Assembly (NCBI RefSeq): GCF_020866845.1
Contig: NZ_CP086594.1
Span: 1,674,001 to 1,738,000 of the forward strand
From: Sphingomonas radiodurans
GTDB taxonomy: Bacteria; Pseudomonadota; Alphaproteobacteria; Sphingomonadales; Sphingomonadaceae
Length of the DNA stretch: 64,000 nt
Direction of reading: 5' to 3'
Shown: in pieces, positions 9,061-17,574 of the stretch
Layout: every line of letters begins with the position of its first letter
How positions within the stretch are numbered: the first letter of the stretch is position 1
Notes under the pieces: generated by a model
Databases searched by the model: none
Seen by the model: only the letters and a program-made list of their open reading frames with translations
What the model was told of the DNA's origin: nothing
Program-made: the position numbers and the translations under genes

Positions 9061-9543
9061 GAACCACGAATGCCGAGGCATGCGCGTTATGAGCCTGCTG
9101 CCCGACCTGCATTGCCGTGAAGGCGTCGGACTCGAAGAACGCGCGGCGCGTCAGCGGGCTTTCGAAGGCCAGTTCGATTACCGCGATCAACGCGCGCTCG
9201 GCAGGCACTAGATGCTCGACGTTGGGCGCGGGCGGGGCGGGCTCTGCGTTATCGTACCGATCCGGCAGGTGCGACCTCAGCTTCAACACCACAGCGTCGG
9301 CGGCGAGCGTCTCGGCAAATTCCCCATGAAAGCGCCCAACATCTCGGCATCGCTGCTCGCTGCGCTAAAGTGTACATGGATCCGGACGACGCCATCGTCG
9401 CCATTCGGAACCGGGTCGGCGATCCGGTCGACCAGCGCGCGCGATCCGTTGGGCAGCGCATAGGCGAGAGTGGCGGCGAACATAATCTGCTCGTCGGCGA
9501 AAAAGCCGAGTGCGGGCTGTAGTCGGCACGCGTCTCGCGCCAA
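9061..9543 (-). pseudogene. frameshifted remnant of an unidentified protein
   Basis: Two minus-strand frames join into one plausible protein. Frame one (from 9543) reads ADEQIMFAATLAYALPNGSR and continues to GVVRIHVHFSAASSDAEMLG near 9310; after a one-base shift around 9300 the second frame continues GEFAETLAADAVVLKLRSHL and ALIAVIELAFESPLTRRAFF, then runs into the broken pump gene at 9061. The text alternates beta-like and helical segments as in ferredoxin-like or dimeric alpha/beta-barrel proteins, but I do not recognise the family. The missing start, the internal frameshift and the fusion to the pump fragment indicate a dead gene. Confidence 0.5.
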
Positions 9544-9651
9544 GTCAGTCCGTTGCGGATCACGAACACAATACCGCCGAGGACAAGCCGGTCGTCGACC
9601 CTCCGCGCCGGCGACAGAAAACGTCCGATCTTCTCGCTAAGCCAGATAGTA
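9510..9651 (-). mobile_element. IS5-family transposase N-terminal fragment
   Basis: Reading the minus strand from about 9651 gives IWLSEKIGRFLSPARRVDDR, LVLGGIVFVIRNGLTWRETR and ADYSPH. This is the early part of IS5/IS1182-type transposases (family form RRVDDR.VL.GI.FVIRNGLRWRDAP..YGPH). The homology stops after the PH and is followed at once by the unidentified remnant on the same strand, so only about 45 codons remain. It marks a past insertion and deletion at the end of the truncated efflux operon. Confidence 0.65.
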
Positions 9652-9760
9652 ACATAGGTTAGTAATATATCCCTTACAGCATTTTACGCCTAGTTAAGTC
9701 TTTTAGCCCTAGCTGAAGGCGATAATTCTCGACTGATCAGCACACTTGAAAACTACCCGA
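9652..9760. promoter_or_regulatory. AT-rich leader of the two-partner secretion operon
   Basis: About 110 bases with much lower GC than either side, containing TTAGTAATATATCCCTTACA and TTAGCCCTAGCTGAAGGCGATAATTC. This is the only candidate promoter region for the three overlapping or closely spaced genes 9761-14997. A -10-like GATAAT lies at 9720-9726; no confident -35 box could be paired with it. Confidence 0.35.
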
Positions 9761-11494
9761 ATGCTACTTGCCTCCTCTGCTCGCTGCGGGTGGAGACGAG
9801 CGTTTCATCACGCGGCCAGCTTAGAGGCAGTCTTGCTGAAATCCGGACTATCGATCGTGGCGCTGACGTTCGCGCCAGCGGCTTATGCGCAAGGCACCAC
9901 CGCTGCAGGGCAGCTTCAGCAGATCCCGCCGACGCCGGCTGTCCCGACGACTGCGCCCGACATCAGCATCGCACCGCGCGCCACGCCGGCCGACACCGGC
10001 CCTGCGGGCGCGTCGGTCCGGGTTGATACAATACGCGTAAGCGGCGCGACGCTGTTCGACGAACCGACGCTGATCGCTGCCAGCGGCTTTCGCCCCGGAG
10101 GGGAGCTGACACTCGCGGCGATGCGCGCGCTCGCCGGGCGCATTTCGGCCTATTACCACGCGCGCGGCTATTTCCTGGCGCAGGCCTATGTTCCCGAACA
10201 GGACGTGCAATCGGGCGCGGTGACGATCGCCGTGATCGAAGGCCGGTACGGCAAGATCGGGCTGGAGAATCAATCCACCTTGTCGGACACTGTCGCTCGG
10301 CAGGGCCTGCGCGGGCTCGACAGTGGCGATATCGTCGAAGGCGCGCCGCTTGAGCGCCGCCTGCTGCTGCTGTCGGATCTTCCCGGTGTCGGCGTCAGAT
10401 CGACGCTCAGTCCCGGCTCGGCGGTCGGCACGTCCGATCTCGTGGTCGATCTGACGCCGGGTCGCAGCATCACCGGCAGCGTCGAGGCCGACAACGTCGG
10501 TAACCGTTATACCGGCACCTACCGGGCGGGCGGTTCGATCAACCTAAACAATCCGCTTGGCGTCGGCGATCGGCTGAGCGGCCGGATTCTCGCCGCCGTC
10601 GACGGACTGGCCTATGGCCGGATCGCTTACCAGGCGCCGGTCGCCAACGTCACCTTCGGCATCGCTTACGCGCATATCCGCTACCAGCTCGGCCGCGAGT
10701 TCGAGAATCTCGACGCAGACGGCAACGCGAACATCGTCGGCGCCTATGCCAGCTATCCGCTGATCCGCTCGCGCAACCTTAATCTTTACGCGCTCGCCGA
10801 TGCCGAGGCGCGCTGGTTCGTGGACAACATCGGGCTGGTCTCGTCACGCGCGACCAAGCGCAGCCGCGTCGCCTCGCTCGGCTTCGCGGCCGATTCGCAC
10901 GACGAGTTCGGCGGCGGCGGATGGAGCAATCTATCGGCGGGCTGGAGCTTCGGCACGCTCGACATCACCAGCCCGCTGGAACGCGCCGCCGACGCGCTGA
11001 CCGCGCGCACCGATGGCGGCTACAGCAAGATCAGATTCGCCGCCGCACGGCTGCAGACGATCAGTGGGCCGCTGTCGCTCTATGGCTGGGTGCGCGGGCA
11101 ATATGCCTTCGACAACCTCGATACGTCGGAGAAGATGGAATTGGGCGGCGCGTATGGCGTGCGCGCCTATCCCGAAGGCGAGGCCTATGGCGATGAGGGG
11201 ATCATCGGCACCGCCGAAGCACGCCTGACGCTGAACCAATGGATCGAAGCAGTGCCCGGCCAGCTCCAGGCGATCGGCTACATCGATGCCGGCGTGATCG
11301 ATTTCGCGCACGATCGCTGGTTTCCCGGGCCTAATCGCAGCACGCGCAGCGGCGTTGGCGGCGGGCTCATCTGGACAGAGCCGCACGGCTTTCAGGTTCG
11401 AGCCAGCTACGCGCATCGACTGGGCGACCAACGCGTCACCTCCGGGCCGGACCGCAAGGGCCGCGTCCTCGTTCAGCTCGTCAAGATTTTCTGA
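9761..11494 (+). CDS. TpsB outer-membrane transporter (ShlB/FhaC/HecB family)
   Basis: An Omp85-superfamily transporter of about 577 residues that exports a partner exoprotein across the outer membrane. A Sec signal ends in AYAQG; a proline-rich linker follows; then a POTRA domain (DTIRVSGATLFDEPTLIAAS to YYHARGYFLAQAYVPEQDVQ and TIAVIEGRYG) and a second POTRA; from about residue 250 a 16-strand barrel whose later part carries GGAYGVRAYPEGEAYGDEG, the family's conserved loop L6 region with the VRGY-like motif. The C-terminus ends in VQLVKIF, an aromatic last residue suited to BAM insertion. A TTG at 9746 is an alternative start. The exoprotein gene begins 51 bases downstream. Confidence 0.9.
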   Translation: MLLASSARCGWRRAFHHAASLEAVLLKSGLSIVALTFAPAAYAQGTTAAGQLQQIPPTPAVPTTAPDISIAPRATPADTGPAGASVRVDTIRVSGATLFDEPTLIAASGFRPGGELTLAAMRALAGRISAYYHARGYFLAQAYVPEQDVQSGAVTIAVIEGRYGKIGLENQSTLSDTVARQGLRGLDSGDIVEGAPLERRLLLLSDLPGVGVRSTLSPGSAVGTSDLVVDLTPGRSITGSVEADNVGNRYTGTYRAGGSINLNNPLGVGDRLSGRILAAVDGLAYGRIAYQAPVANVTFGIAYAHIRYQLGREFENLDADGNANIVGAYASYPLIRSRNLNLYALADAEARWFVDNIGLVSSRATKRSRVASLGFAADSHDEFGGGGWSNLSAGWSFGTLDITSPLERAADALTARTDGGYSKIRFAAARLQTISGPLSLYGWVRGQYAFDNLDTSEKMELGGAYGVRAYPEGEAYGDEGIIGTAEARLTLNQWIEAVPGQLQAIGYIDAGVIDFAHDRWFPGPNRSTRSGVGGGLIWTEPHGFQVRASYAHRLGDQRVTSGPDRKGRVLVQLVKIF

Positions 11495-11545
11495 CGGTCG
11501 CGTCGCATTCCGCGGCGCCCCGCCCCCCACGCAAGGACCGTCAGT

Positions 11546-14359
11546 ATGAACATCATCCGCACCAGGCAGTGGCTCTTCGGCTCGACCGCGCTGTACAGCG
11601 TCGCCCGCCTCGCGATGGTCGGGATCACGACCGGCGCGCTGGCGTTCGCATCGGCGGCGCACGCGCAGGGCGTCCCGACCGGCGGCAATGTGGTCGCGGG
11701 CAGCGCCACGATCGCGACTGGGGCAGGGTCGGTCACGGTCAATCAGGCAAGCCAAGCCACCGCGATCAACTGGGACAGCTTCAGCGTCGCGCAGGGCAAC
11801 AGCGTGACGTTCGTCCAGCCTGACAGTCAGTCGGTCGCGCTCAATCGTGTGCTTGGTAACGATCCATCGTCGATCCTCGGCAACCTCACCGCCAACGGCA
11901 AGGTGTTCCTGGTCAATCCAAACGGCGTGCTGTTCGGCCAGGGCGCGCAAGTAAACGTCGGCGGGCTGGTCGCCTCGACGCTGAACATCAGCGATGCCGA
12001 TTTCATGGCCGGTCGCTATGCCTTTGCCGGCACCAGCGGCGCGGCGGTGCTGAACCGCGGCACGATCAATGCGGCGGACGGCGGCTTTGTCGCGCTGCTG
12101 GGCGCCAACGTCAGCAATGAAGGCACGATCGTCGCGCGGCTGGGCACGGTGGCGCTTGCCGCCGGCCAGGGCGTCACGCTCGACGTGGCAGGCGACGGGC
12201 TGCTCAACGTCATGGTCGATACCGGCGCAGTCAACGGCCTGGTCAGCAACGGCGGCATGATCCGCGCCGATGGCGGGCAAGTGCTGCTGACGGCGCATGC
12301 GGCGGGCCAGCTGCTGCGCACCGCGGTCAACAACACCGGCGTGATCGAGGCCCGCACGATCGCCAGCCGCGAAGGCAAGATCGTGCTGCTCGGCGACATG
12401 CAGAGCGGCAGCGTCAACGTCGACGGCGTGTTCGACGCGAGCGCCCCGAACGGCGGCAACGGCGGCTTCATCGAAACCTCGGCCTCATTGATCAACGTGA
12501 AGGACAGCGTGCGCGTCACCACCGCCGCCGCTACCGGCACCACCGGCACGTGGCTGATCGATCCGGCCGATTTCATCATCGCGCCGCTCGGCGGCAACAT
12601 CACCGGCGCGACGCTGTCGGCGCAGCTCGTCACCAGCAGCGTCGTGATCAGCACGATGGCGCCCGATGCGAGTGGCGGCAACGGCGACATCTTCGTCAAC
12701 GACGCAGTCGCCTGGACCGCATCGGGCGAACCAACGACCCTGACGATGAACGGCTTTCGCGACGTCAATATCAGTGCCGCGATCACCGCCACGAACGGCA
12801 ATGTCGTGGTGTGCTGCGGACGCGACGTGAACGTCAATGCGCCGATCACGACCACCAACGGCAGCGTCCTGCTCAACGCCGGCCGCGACGTACACGTCTT
12901 CCACGCGATCACCACCGTCGACGGAAACATCGCGCTATGCGCGGGCCATGACGTCCACATCGACGCGGCGGTGACACTGACGCGCGGCACCGTCATCCCG
13001 GCGCAGAGCCTTGGCCTGCCCGTCGGCCTCACGCTCATCGCGGGCGCCGCCGGCACCGGTCCCGGCGTGCTCGGCGGGACGATCATCTTCGCGCCGCTGA
13101 CCCCACCCGTCACCGTCACGGTGGCGCCGGTGACGATCAACTACAATCCCGTCTCCTATGCCGCCCCGTCGGACTTCTCGACCAGCTTTGTGCTGACCGA
13201 AGGCGCATCGCTCACGCAGCGGATGCTGCTGTTCCCGAACGGCGACAAGGTGTTCGACGGCAGCACGACCACCACGCTGAGCGGGTTCAACACCAATGCG
13301 ACATCCGGGCTGCCGAGCGGCGTAACGCTGGTCGCCGGGCCCGACGCAACGGCGGTGTTCGACAATGCGGCGGTCGGCTCGGGTGTCGGCATCACCTACA
13401 GCGGCTATACGCTGGCCGGCGAGAACGCCGCTCAATATGCGCTCGCCGGATCTTGCTGTGTCGCCACCTTCGCGACGACCGGGACGATTTCGCCTGCGAT
13501 CATCGTTCCGCCGGTCGTTGAGCCGCCGGTTGTTGTCCCACCCGTGGTCGTTCCCCCGGTAGTGGTGCCGCCAGTCGTCGTGCCGCCGGTGGTAGAGCCG
13601 CCCGTCGTCGTTCCGCCTGTCGTGGAACCACCGGTAGTCCCGCCAGTCGTCGAGCCGCCCGTTGTTGTTCCGCCGGTGGTGGTCCCGCCGGTTGTGGAGC
13701 CGCCCGTGGTTGTTCCGCCGGTGGTCGTCCCGCCAGTCGTGGAGCCGCCTGTTGTCGTTCCGCCAGTGATCGTCCCGCCAGTCGTGGAGCCACCTGTCGT
13801 TGTTCCGCCGGTAGTCGTCCCGCCAGTCGTGGAGCCGCCCGTTGTCGTTCCGCCGGTAGTCGTCCCGCCGGTTGTGGAGCCGCCTGTCGTCGTTCCTCCG
13901 GTGGTCGTTCCTCCAGTCGTCGTGCCACCCCTTGTGGAGCCACCAGTCGTCTTTCCGCCGGTCGTGGTCCCACCCGTCGTGGTACCACCGGTCGTCGTGG
14001 CGCCGGTGGTGACGCCGCCGGTCACCGAGGTGCCGCCGGTCGTCGTCCTGCCGGTCGTCGTGCCGCCGCTCGCCGAACTGCCGCCGCTGGCGCCACAGCC
14101 GACGCCGGTTGCCGTGCAGCCGGACACTAGCATCCTGACCGGCTTGACGCCCGTCCCTGCGTTCGCCGCGGCGATCCCGCAATTCAGCGTGGTCGGCACC
14201 GGCGTGAACATGCCAACGGTCCAGCTCGCATCGGTCCAGCCGGCGCCGGTGCAACAGGCGCAGGACGATCGCCCGGCGGCCGGCGCCGAACGGGTCGGCA
14301 ACGCATTCCTTCCAGCGCCTGCGGTGCCCGTATATCCCCGCAAGCAAGCGCGCCATTGA
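11546..14359 (+). CDS. TpsA exoprotein with TPS secretion domain, YDG-like domain and Pro/Val repeat
   Basis: A 937-residue filamentous-haemagglutinin-type exoprotein, the expected cargo of the upstream TpsB. After a long signal peptide ending in AHAQG comes the TPS domain (about residues 40-270) with SQATAINWDSFSVAQGNSVT and NPNGVLFGQGAQVNVGGLVA, the hallmark NPNG(V/I) motif recognised by TpsB POTRA domains. Beta-helix-forming repeats follow to about 480; residues 565-645 hold a YDG-like unit (GDKVFDGSTTTTLSGFN). Residues 654-842 are an almost pure PPVV(V/E) repeat, followed by an 80-residue tail without a recognised anchor. It is short for a haemagglutinin. The stop overlaps the start of the L,D-transpeptidase gene. 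Confidence 0.9.
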   Translation: MNIIRTRQWLFGSTALYSVARLAMVGITTGALAFASAAHAQGVPTGGNVVAGSATIATGAGSVTVNQASQATAINWDSFSVAQGNSVTFVQPDSQSVALNRVLGNDPSSILGNLTANGKVFLVNPNGVLFGQGAQVNVGGLVASTLNISDADFMAGRYAFAGTSGAAVLNRGTINAADGGFVALLGANVSNEGTIVARLGTVALAAGQGVTLDVAGDGLLNVMVDTGAVNGLVSNGGMIRADGGQVLLTAHAAGQLLRTAVNNTGVIEARTIASREGKIVLLGDMQSGSVNVDGVFDASAPNGGNGGFIETSASLINVKDSVRVTTAAATGTTGTWLIDPADFIIAPLGGNITGATLSAQLVTSSVVISTMAPDASGGNGDIFVNDAVAWTASGEPTTLTMNGFRDVNISAAITATNGNVVVCCGRDVNVNAPITTTNGSVLLNAGRDVHVFHAITTVDGNIALCAGHDVHIDAAVTLTRGTVIPAQSLGLPVGLTLIAGAAGTGPGVLGGTIIFAPLTPPVTVTVAPVTINYNPVSYAAPSDFSTSFVLTEGASLTQRMLLFPNGDKVFDGSTTTTLSGFNTNATSGLPSGVTLVAGPDATAVFDNAAVGSGVGITYSGYTLAGENAAQYALAGSCCVATFATTGTISPAIIVPPVVEPPVVVPPVVVPPVVVPPVVVPPVVEPPVVVPPVVEPPVVPPVVEPPVVVPPVVVPPVVEPPVVVPPVVVPPVVEPPVVVPPVIVPPVVEPPVVVPPVVVPPVVEPPVVVPPVVVPPVVEPPVVVPPVVVPPVVVPPLVEPPVVFPPVVVPPVVVPPVVVAPVVTPPVTEVPPVVVLPVVVPPLAELPPLAPQPTPVAVQPDTSILTGLTPVPAFAAAIPQFSVVGTGVNMPTVQLASVQPAPVQQAQDDRPAAGAERVGNAFLPAPAVPVYPRKQARH
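13507..14071 (+). repeat. 15-base repeat array coding PPVV(V/E), with a 45-base higher-order period
   Basis: About 565 bases in the TpsA gene encode roughly 37 copies of a five-residue unit PPVVV, with E in the fifth place in every second to third copy, which gives a 15-residue period (PPVVVPPVVVPPVVE). Third codon positions vary freely among copies (gtc, gtt, gtg, gta; ccg, cca, ccc) while the protein is nearly invariant. The array would form an extended, stiff, partly charged rod between the passenger and the tail, comparable to Pro-rich stalks of other surface proteins. Confidence 0.9.
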
Positions 14360-14997
14360 CCGGACTGATCCTCGCGCTGCTGCTGGCAGCTGGCGTCACG
14401 ACGCCCGCCGCTGCGCAGCGATCGCCCGCGGGGCAAGAAACACCGGACTTCGGCGCCGAAGCCGCCTCCGGTGAGGTTCAGGCGTTCGCCGCCCGGACGC
14501 TCGCCACGAACGATCACCGCGACCTGCCGTTCGTGATCATCGACAAGCGCGCGGCGAAGGTGTTCGTCTTCGATCGCCGCGGCCGGATCACCGGTGCCGC
14601 GCCAGCACTGCTCGGGCTGGCGATCGGCGACGATAGCGTGCCCGGCATTGGCCAGCGGCGGCTCGCGACGATCCAGCCGGCGGAGCGCACCACGCCCGCC
14701 GGGCGCTACCAAGCGTCGCTTGGCCATGATTTCGAGCAGGATATCTTGTGGATCGACTATGACGGGGCATTGTCGCTGCATCGGGTGATCGCCGGCAATC
14801 CGAAGGACCGCCGCGCCGCGCGGCTCGCCTCCGAATCCCTGCTCGACAACCGCGTGTCCTACGGCTGCATCAACGTGCCCGCCGCCTTTTACGACGACGT
14901 CGTGAAACCCGCCTTCACCGGCACCGTCGGCATCGTCTACATCCTGCCGGAAACGCGACCGATCGCTGACGTGTTTCCTGCACTTTTAGCGCGTTAA
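14356..14997 (+). CDS. L,D-transpeptidase (YkuD domain)
   Basis: A 213-residue exported enzyme with a TTG start that overlaps the TpsA stop by 4 bases. The signal peptide is TGLILALLLAAGVTTPAAAQ. The catalytic domain (about residues 55-200) has VIIDKRAAKVFVFDRRGR at its start, TTPAGRY in the middle, and the active-site region LHRVIAGNP...SYGCINVP, where the histidine and the cysteine of SxGC(I/V)N are the catalytic pair of YkuD enzymes. Such enzymes make 3-3 crosslinks in peptidoglycan or attach proteins to it. Coupling to a two-partner secretion operon is unusual. It converges with, and overlaps by 4 bases, the next gene. Confidence 0.9.
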   Translation: MTGLILALLLAAGVTTPAAAQRSPAGQETPDFGAEAASGEVQAFAARTLATNDHRDLPFVIIDKRAAKVFVFDRRGRITGAAPALLGLAIGDDSVPGIGQRRLATIQPAERTTPAGRYQASLGHDFEQDILWIDYDGALSLHRVIAGNPKDRRAARLASESLLDNRVSYGCINVPAAFYDDVVKPAFTGTVGIVYILPETRPIADVFPALLAR

Positions 14998-15611
14998 TGC
15001 CGCGCGGGGCGGCCGGTTAGCTGCGCAACCGCCACCTTCAACATCGCCAGACGGCGAACTGATGGGGGGTGCGTCTCGGCGGCAGGGCCGTGCCGCTCGA
15101 CCGGCGCGAGCAGGCGGCGTATCAAGGGTGCGGCCTGCGCGAGATCATAGCCAGCCGCGCTGGTTATGCGCGCCGCGAGACGATCTGCTTCCTCTTCCGT
15201 TTCCCGCATCTTCGCCGATCCTGCCGGGGAGACAGGCAGAAGCCCCATCTCCACGCCGTCCGCGACGAGCCGCGCGCGATGATGAAGGATGTTGTGCGAC
15301 ATTTCGTGCCCGATCACGAACGCAAGTTCGTCATCGGTGCGGCATTGATCAAGAATGGCAGTGGTTATCATCACCCGTTCCCCGTCCGCCCACGCATTGA
15401 TGGTGTTGTCCGCCACGAGCTCGACCTGCGACAGACACGCACGGTCCGTGACACCATCGGCGTTCAGATCGATGGTCGAAGACGCTGCGTCTTCGGGTAG
15501 CTCGTTGCGAGCGGCCCCTTGCATGTCCGCGCCGAAGGCAGAATGATCCGCTGCCGCACTGCGGCGCGCATCGCTAGATCGTTTGAAGATCCGAGGCGTG
15601 TGCGCGGGCAT
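14994..15611 (-). pseudogene. M48 metallopeptidase, N-terminally truncated
   Basis: The 205-codon frame holds an M48 peptidase catalytic core: VELVADNTINAWADGERVMI, the zinc motif HEMSH (HExxH) in DELAFVIGHEMSHNILHH, and the downstream ETEEEADRLAA with the third zinc ligand E followed by the conserved D. Related exported sphingomonad proteins are about 350-400 residues with a signal peptide and a PDZ-like domain before the catalytic part; here only about 60 uncharacteristic residues precede it and no signal peptide is seen. An IS1595 element begins 175 bases upstream, so the 5' half was probably lost when the island inserted or rearranged. A cytoplasmic short form cannot be excluded. Confidence 0.6.
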
Positions 15612-15786
15612 TTGCAGGCATCATCGTTACTCAAACCAGAGAGAAGGGCGATAAATCAAGTAGAAGTCATCAGTGGCTGTTTTTAACAATAGTGCTAATC
15701 CTAATAGAATTGACTTTTTTGGCAATTATATACTTGACGTACTAGCAGCTTCCGCGTAGTTCTTGGGTATAACCAAGGACAACGCC

Positions 15787-16701
15787 GTGACCGACCTAAC
15801 CAACCCGATTTACCACGACGCGAATAAGGCGCGGGAGCATCTAGAAGCGTTACATTGGCCACACGGCCCCGTTTGCCCGCGTTGCGGCACACTCGACAGG
15901 ATCACGAAGCTGGCGGGCAAGTCGACTCGCCCAGGGGTGTACAAGTGCAACGAGTGCGCCAAGCCCTTCACGGTCACGGTCTGCACCGTGTTCGAGGATA
16001 GCAAAATCCCGCTCAACAAATGGCTTCTCGCCTTCCGGCTACTCAACGGCGCGAAGAAAGGTTTCAGCGCGCACGAACTTCATCGCTCGCTCGGCATCAC
16101 CTACAAGTCGGCTTGGTTCTTGATGCATCGCATCCGGACTGCGATGGAGGGCGCCGCCCCAACCGGCCCGCTCGGCGGCGCTGGCGGCACGGTGGAGGTC
16201 GACGAAACCTACGTGGGCGGCAAGGCTAAGAACCGTGCGCACCGCAAACCCGCTCCCAAGAAGGCGGTTGTCGCGCTGGTTGAACGCAACGGCAATGCGC
16301 GCAGCTTCCACGTGGCGAATGTGACAGCGAAAGACGTTCGTCCGTTGGTCGTGTCGCATATCGATCGCGCCAGTTTCCTCATGACGGACGAGAGCCCGAT
16401 CTACACCTGCATGGGGAAAGAGTTCGCCGGTCACGCAACCGTCAACCATAGCGCTGGCGAATACGTCTCGCTCAAAACTCTCCACAGCAACACGGTGGAA
16501 AATTTCTTCTCGATCTTCAAGCGCGGTGTGATCGGCACGTATCATCACATGAGCGAAGCGCACCTTGGCCGCTACTGCGCGGAGTTTGATTTTCGCTACA
16601 ACACCCGCGAAATCAGCGACGCGGAGCGGTCCGACGAAGCCGTAAGGGGCGCTCGCGGGCATCGCCTTATGTACCGGCAACCTAGTCCGCTCGCCGCCTA
16701 A
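15787..16701 (+). mobile_element. IS1595-family transposase
   Basis: A 304-residue transposase. The GTG at 15787 follows AAGGACAACGCC and was chosen over a TTG at 15763. The N-terminus has a zinc ribbon (CPRCG...CNEC) and the C-terminal two thirds an ISXO2-like DDE domain: EVDETYVGGKAKNRAH, FLMTDESPIYTCMGKEF and NTVENFFSIFKRGVIGTYHH carry the acidic residues, the last with Asn-x-x-Glu typical of IS1595. The gene is intact and of normal length. The AT-rich 175 bases before it (15612-15786) probably contain the left end, but inverted repeats could not be defined by eye. The stop is followed by a hairpin. Confidence 0.9.
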
Positions 16702-16710
16702 GACGGCCAA

Positions 16711-16736
16711 GACGCCCCGCTCGTTCGGGGAGCGTC
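16711..16736. terminator. hairpin between convergent transposase and small ORF
   Basis: GACGC-CCCG, a six-base loop, CGGG, a two-base bulge and GCGTC form a GC-rich stem just after the transposase stop and 7 bases past the stop of the small minus-strand ORF. It has no T run on either side, so it could be a weak bidirectional terminator or part of the element's end. Confidence 0.4.
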
Positions 16737-16743
16737 GGAAACG

Positions 16744-16875
16744 CTATTTCGAGTGAGACTTTTTCGAGCGCTTCAAGATATCCTCATTGCTGATCGGGGG
16801 AGTCGCAAGGGCGCGTCGCAGCATTTCGTCACGGCGCTTATCGGCTTGCTCAGACCGGTTTTCGGTGGTTGGCAA
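16744..16875 (-). CDS. small basic protein accompanying the IS1595 element
   Basis: A 43-codon frame with a TTG start preceded by GAGGATGCGCA reads (M)PTTENRSEQADKRRDEML, RRALATPPISNEDILKRSKK and SHSK. The segment DKRRDEMLRRALATPP resembles short proteins (form RRDEALRRALxTPP) that I recall encoded beside IS1595 transposases, so it is likely a passenger of the element. It is charged, has no membrane segment, and converges on the transposase. Its function is unknown. Confidence 0.45.
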   Translation of the reverse strand: MPTTENRSEQADKRRDEMLRRALATPPISNEDILKRSKKSHSK

Positions 16876-16950
16876 TGCGCATCCTCGGAGGTCGGCGTTG
16901 AAATTAGTTGCATCATATCAGTCATACACTCAATCAGCGAGCCCAGTCTG

Positions 16951-17513
16951 ATGTTTCCAAATGAGCAAGTATTCGCCTGGGATTTTGAGTCACTTAAAGA
17001 AGTTGCAGCAAATCCAACTCCAAGGAATCTCTTGGATGCTTCAGCGATACTGCGAAGAATGTTATTAGACGACGGAGAGCCGCTTATATCTAAAGTATCC
17101 AAACCCCTAGGCGTCCAAGTTCTTTTAACTGTCTTTGCAGACGCAGGAAAGGTCACCTTTACCACAACCACGGAGAACATGCCGGGGGTCACACACTATT
17201 ATGAAAACCCAGATACATCTATTTCAGATACAGCTAATACAAAAGGGTAGGACTAGGAGAGTTCTTAGCGATCCCGATGTCGCTAACAGGCGGGAAACTA
17301 ATAACAATTAAAGAAGTAATACAGTATTGCGCTAACGTAGGTGGCGGAATTCATCAACGAAATCCAAGAGATAAAAATAACGCTAAGACGATCCACGCAA
17401 CCGCTAATAGTATTTTGATCAATAACGTTCCCTATCCTATCGGATACCTCCGCAATATTGTTAATATCTGCATAATGGCTATTCTTCCGGTGTATGAACG
17501 CGTTCGAATTTGA
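16951..17513 (+). pseudogene. hypothetical protein gene split by a -1 frameshift
   Basis: The first frame (ATG at 16951) reads MFPNEQVFAWDFESLKEVAA then PRNLLDASAILRRMLLDDGE and stops at TAG 17248-17250. The -1 frame takes over at 17241 (KRVGLGEFLAIPMSLTGG) and continues TIKEVIQYCANVGGGIHQRN to the stop at 17513. Together they give about 187 residues that match the layout of an uncharacterised family with an LL.ASA.LR.LLLD segment and a later (T/I)(V/I)K(D/E)VI.Y.ANV.GG.H segment. Such proteins occur in variable regions of many bacteria; I know no function. The switch point is the sequence ACAAAAGGGTAG, which could be a single-base deletion or a slippery site. GC content is clearly below that of the chromosome. 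Confidence 0.55.
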
Positions 17514-17574
17514 TGTCCCCACTAGGCACCCAAGAGGCTGATTCAATACACCAATCTCGTGGGATTCGCATCGC

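Noticed and set aside
13507..14071. Repeat array as a possible CRISPR
   Set aside because: Units are 15 bases, coding and contiguous, with no spacers, and no cas genes are nearby.
13432..14781. Long minus-strand frame coding Gly/Thr repeats (TTGGTTTGG...)
   Set aside because: It is the mirror of the Pro/Val repeat in TpsA; the part outside the repeat is arginine-rich and antisense to the L,D-transpeptidase, with no start signal.
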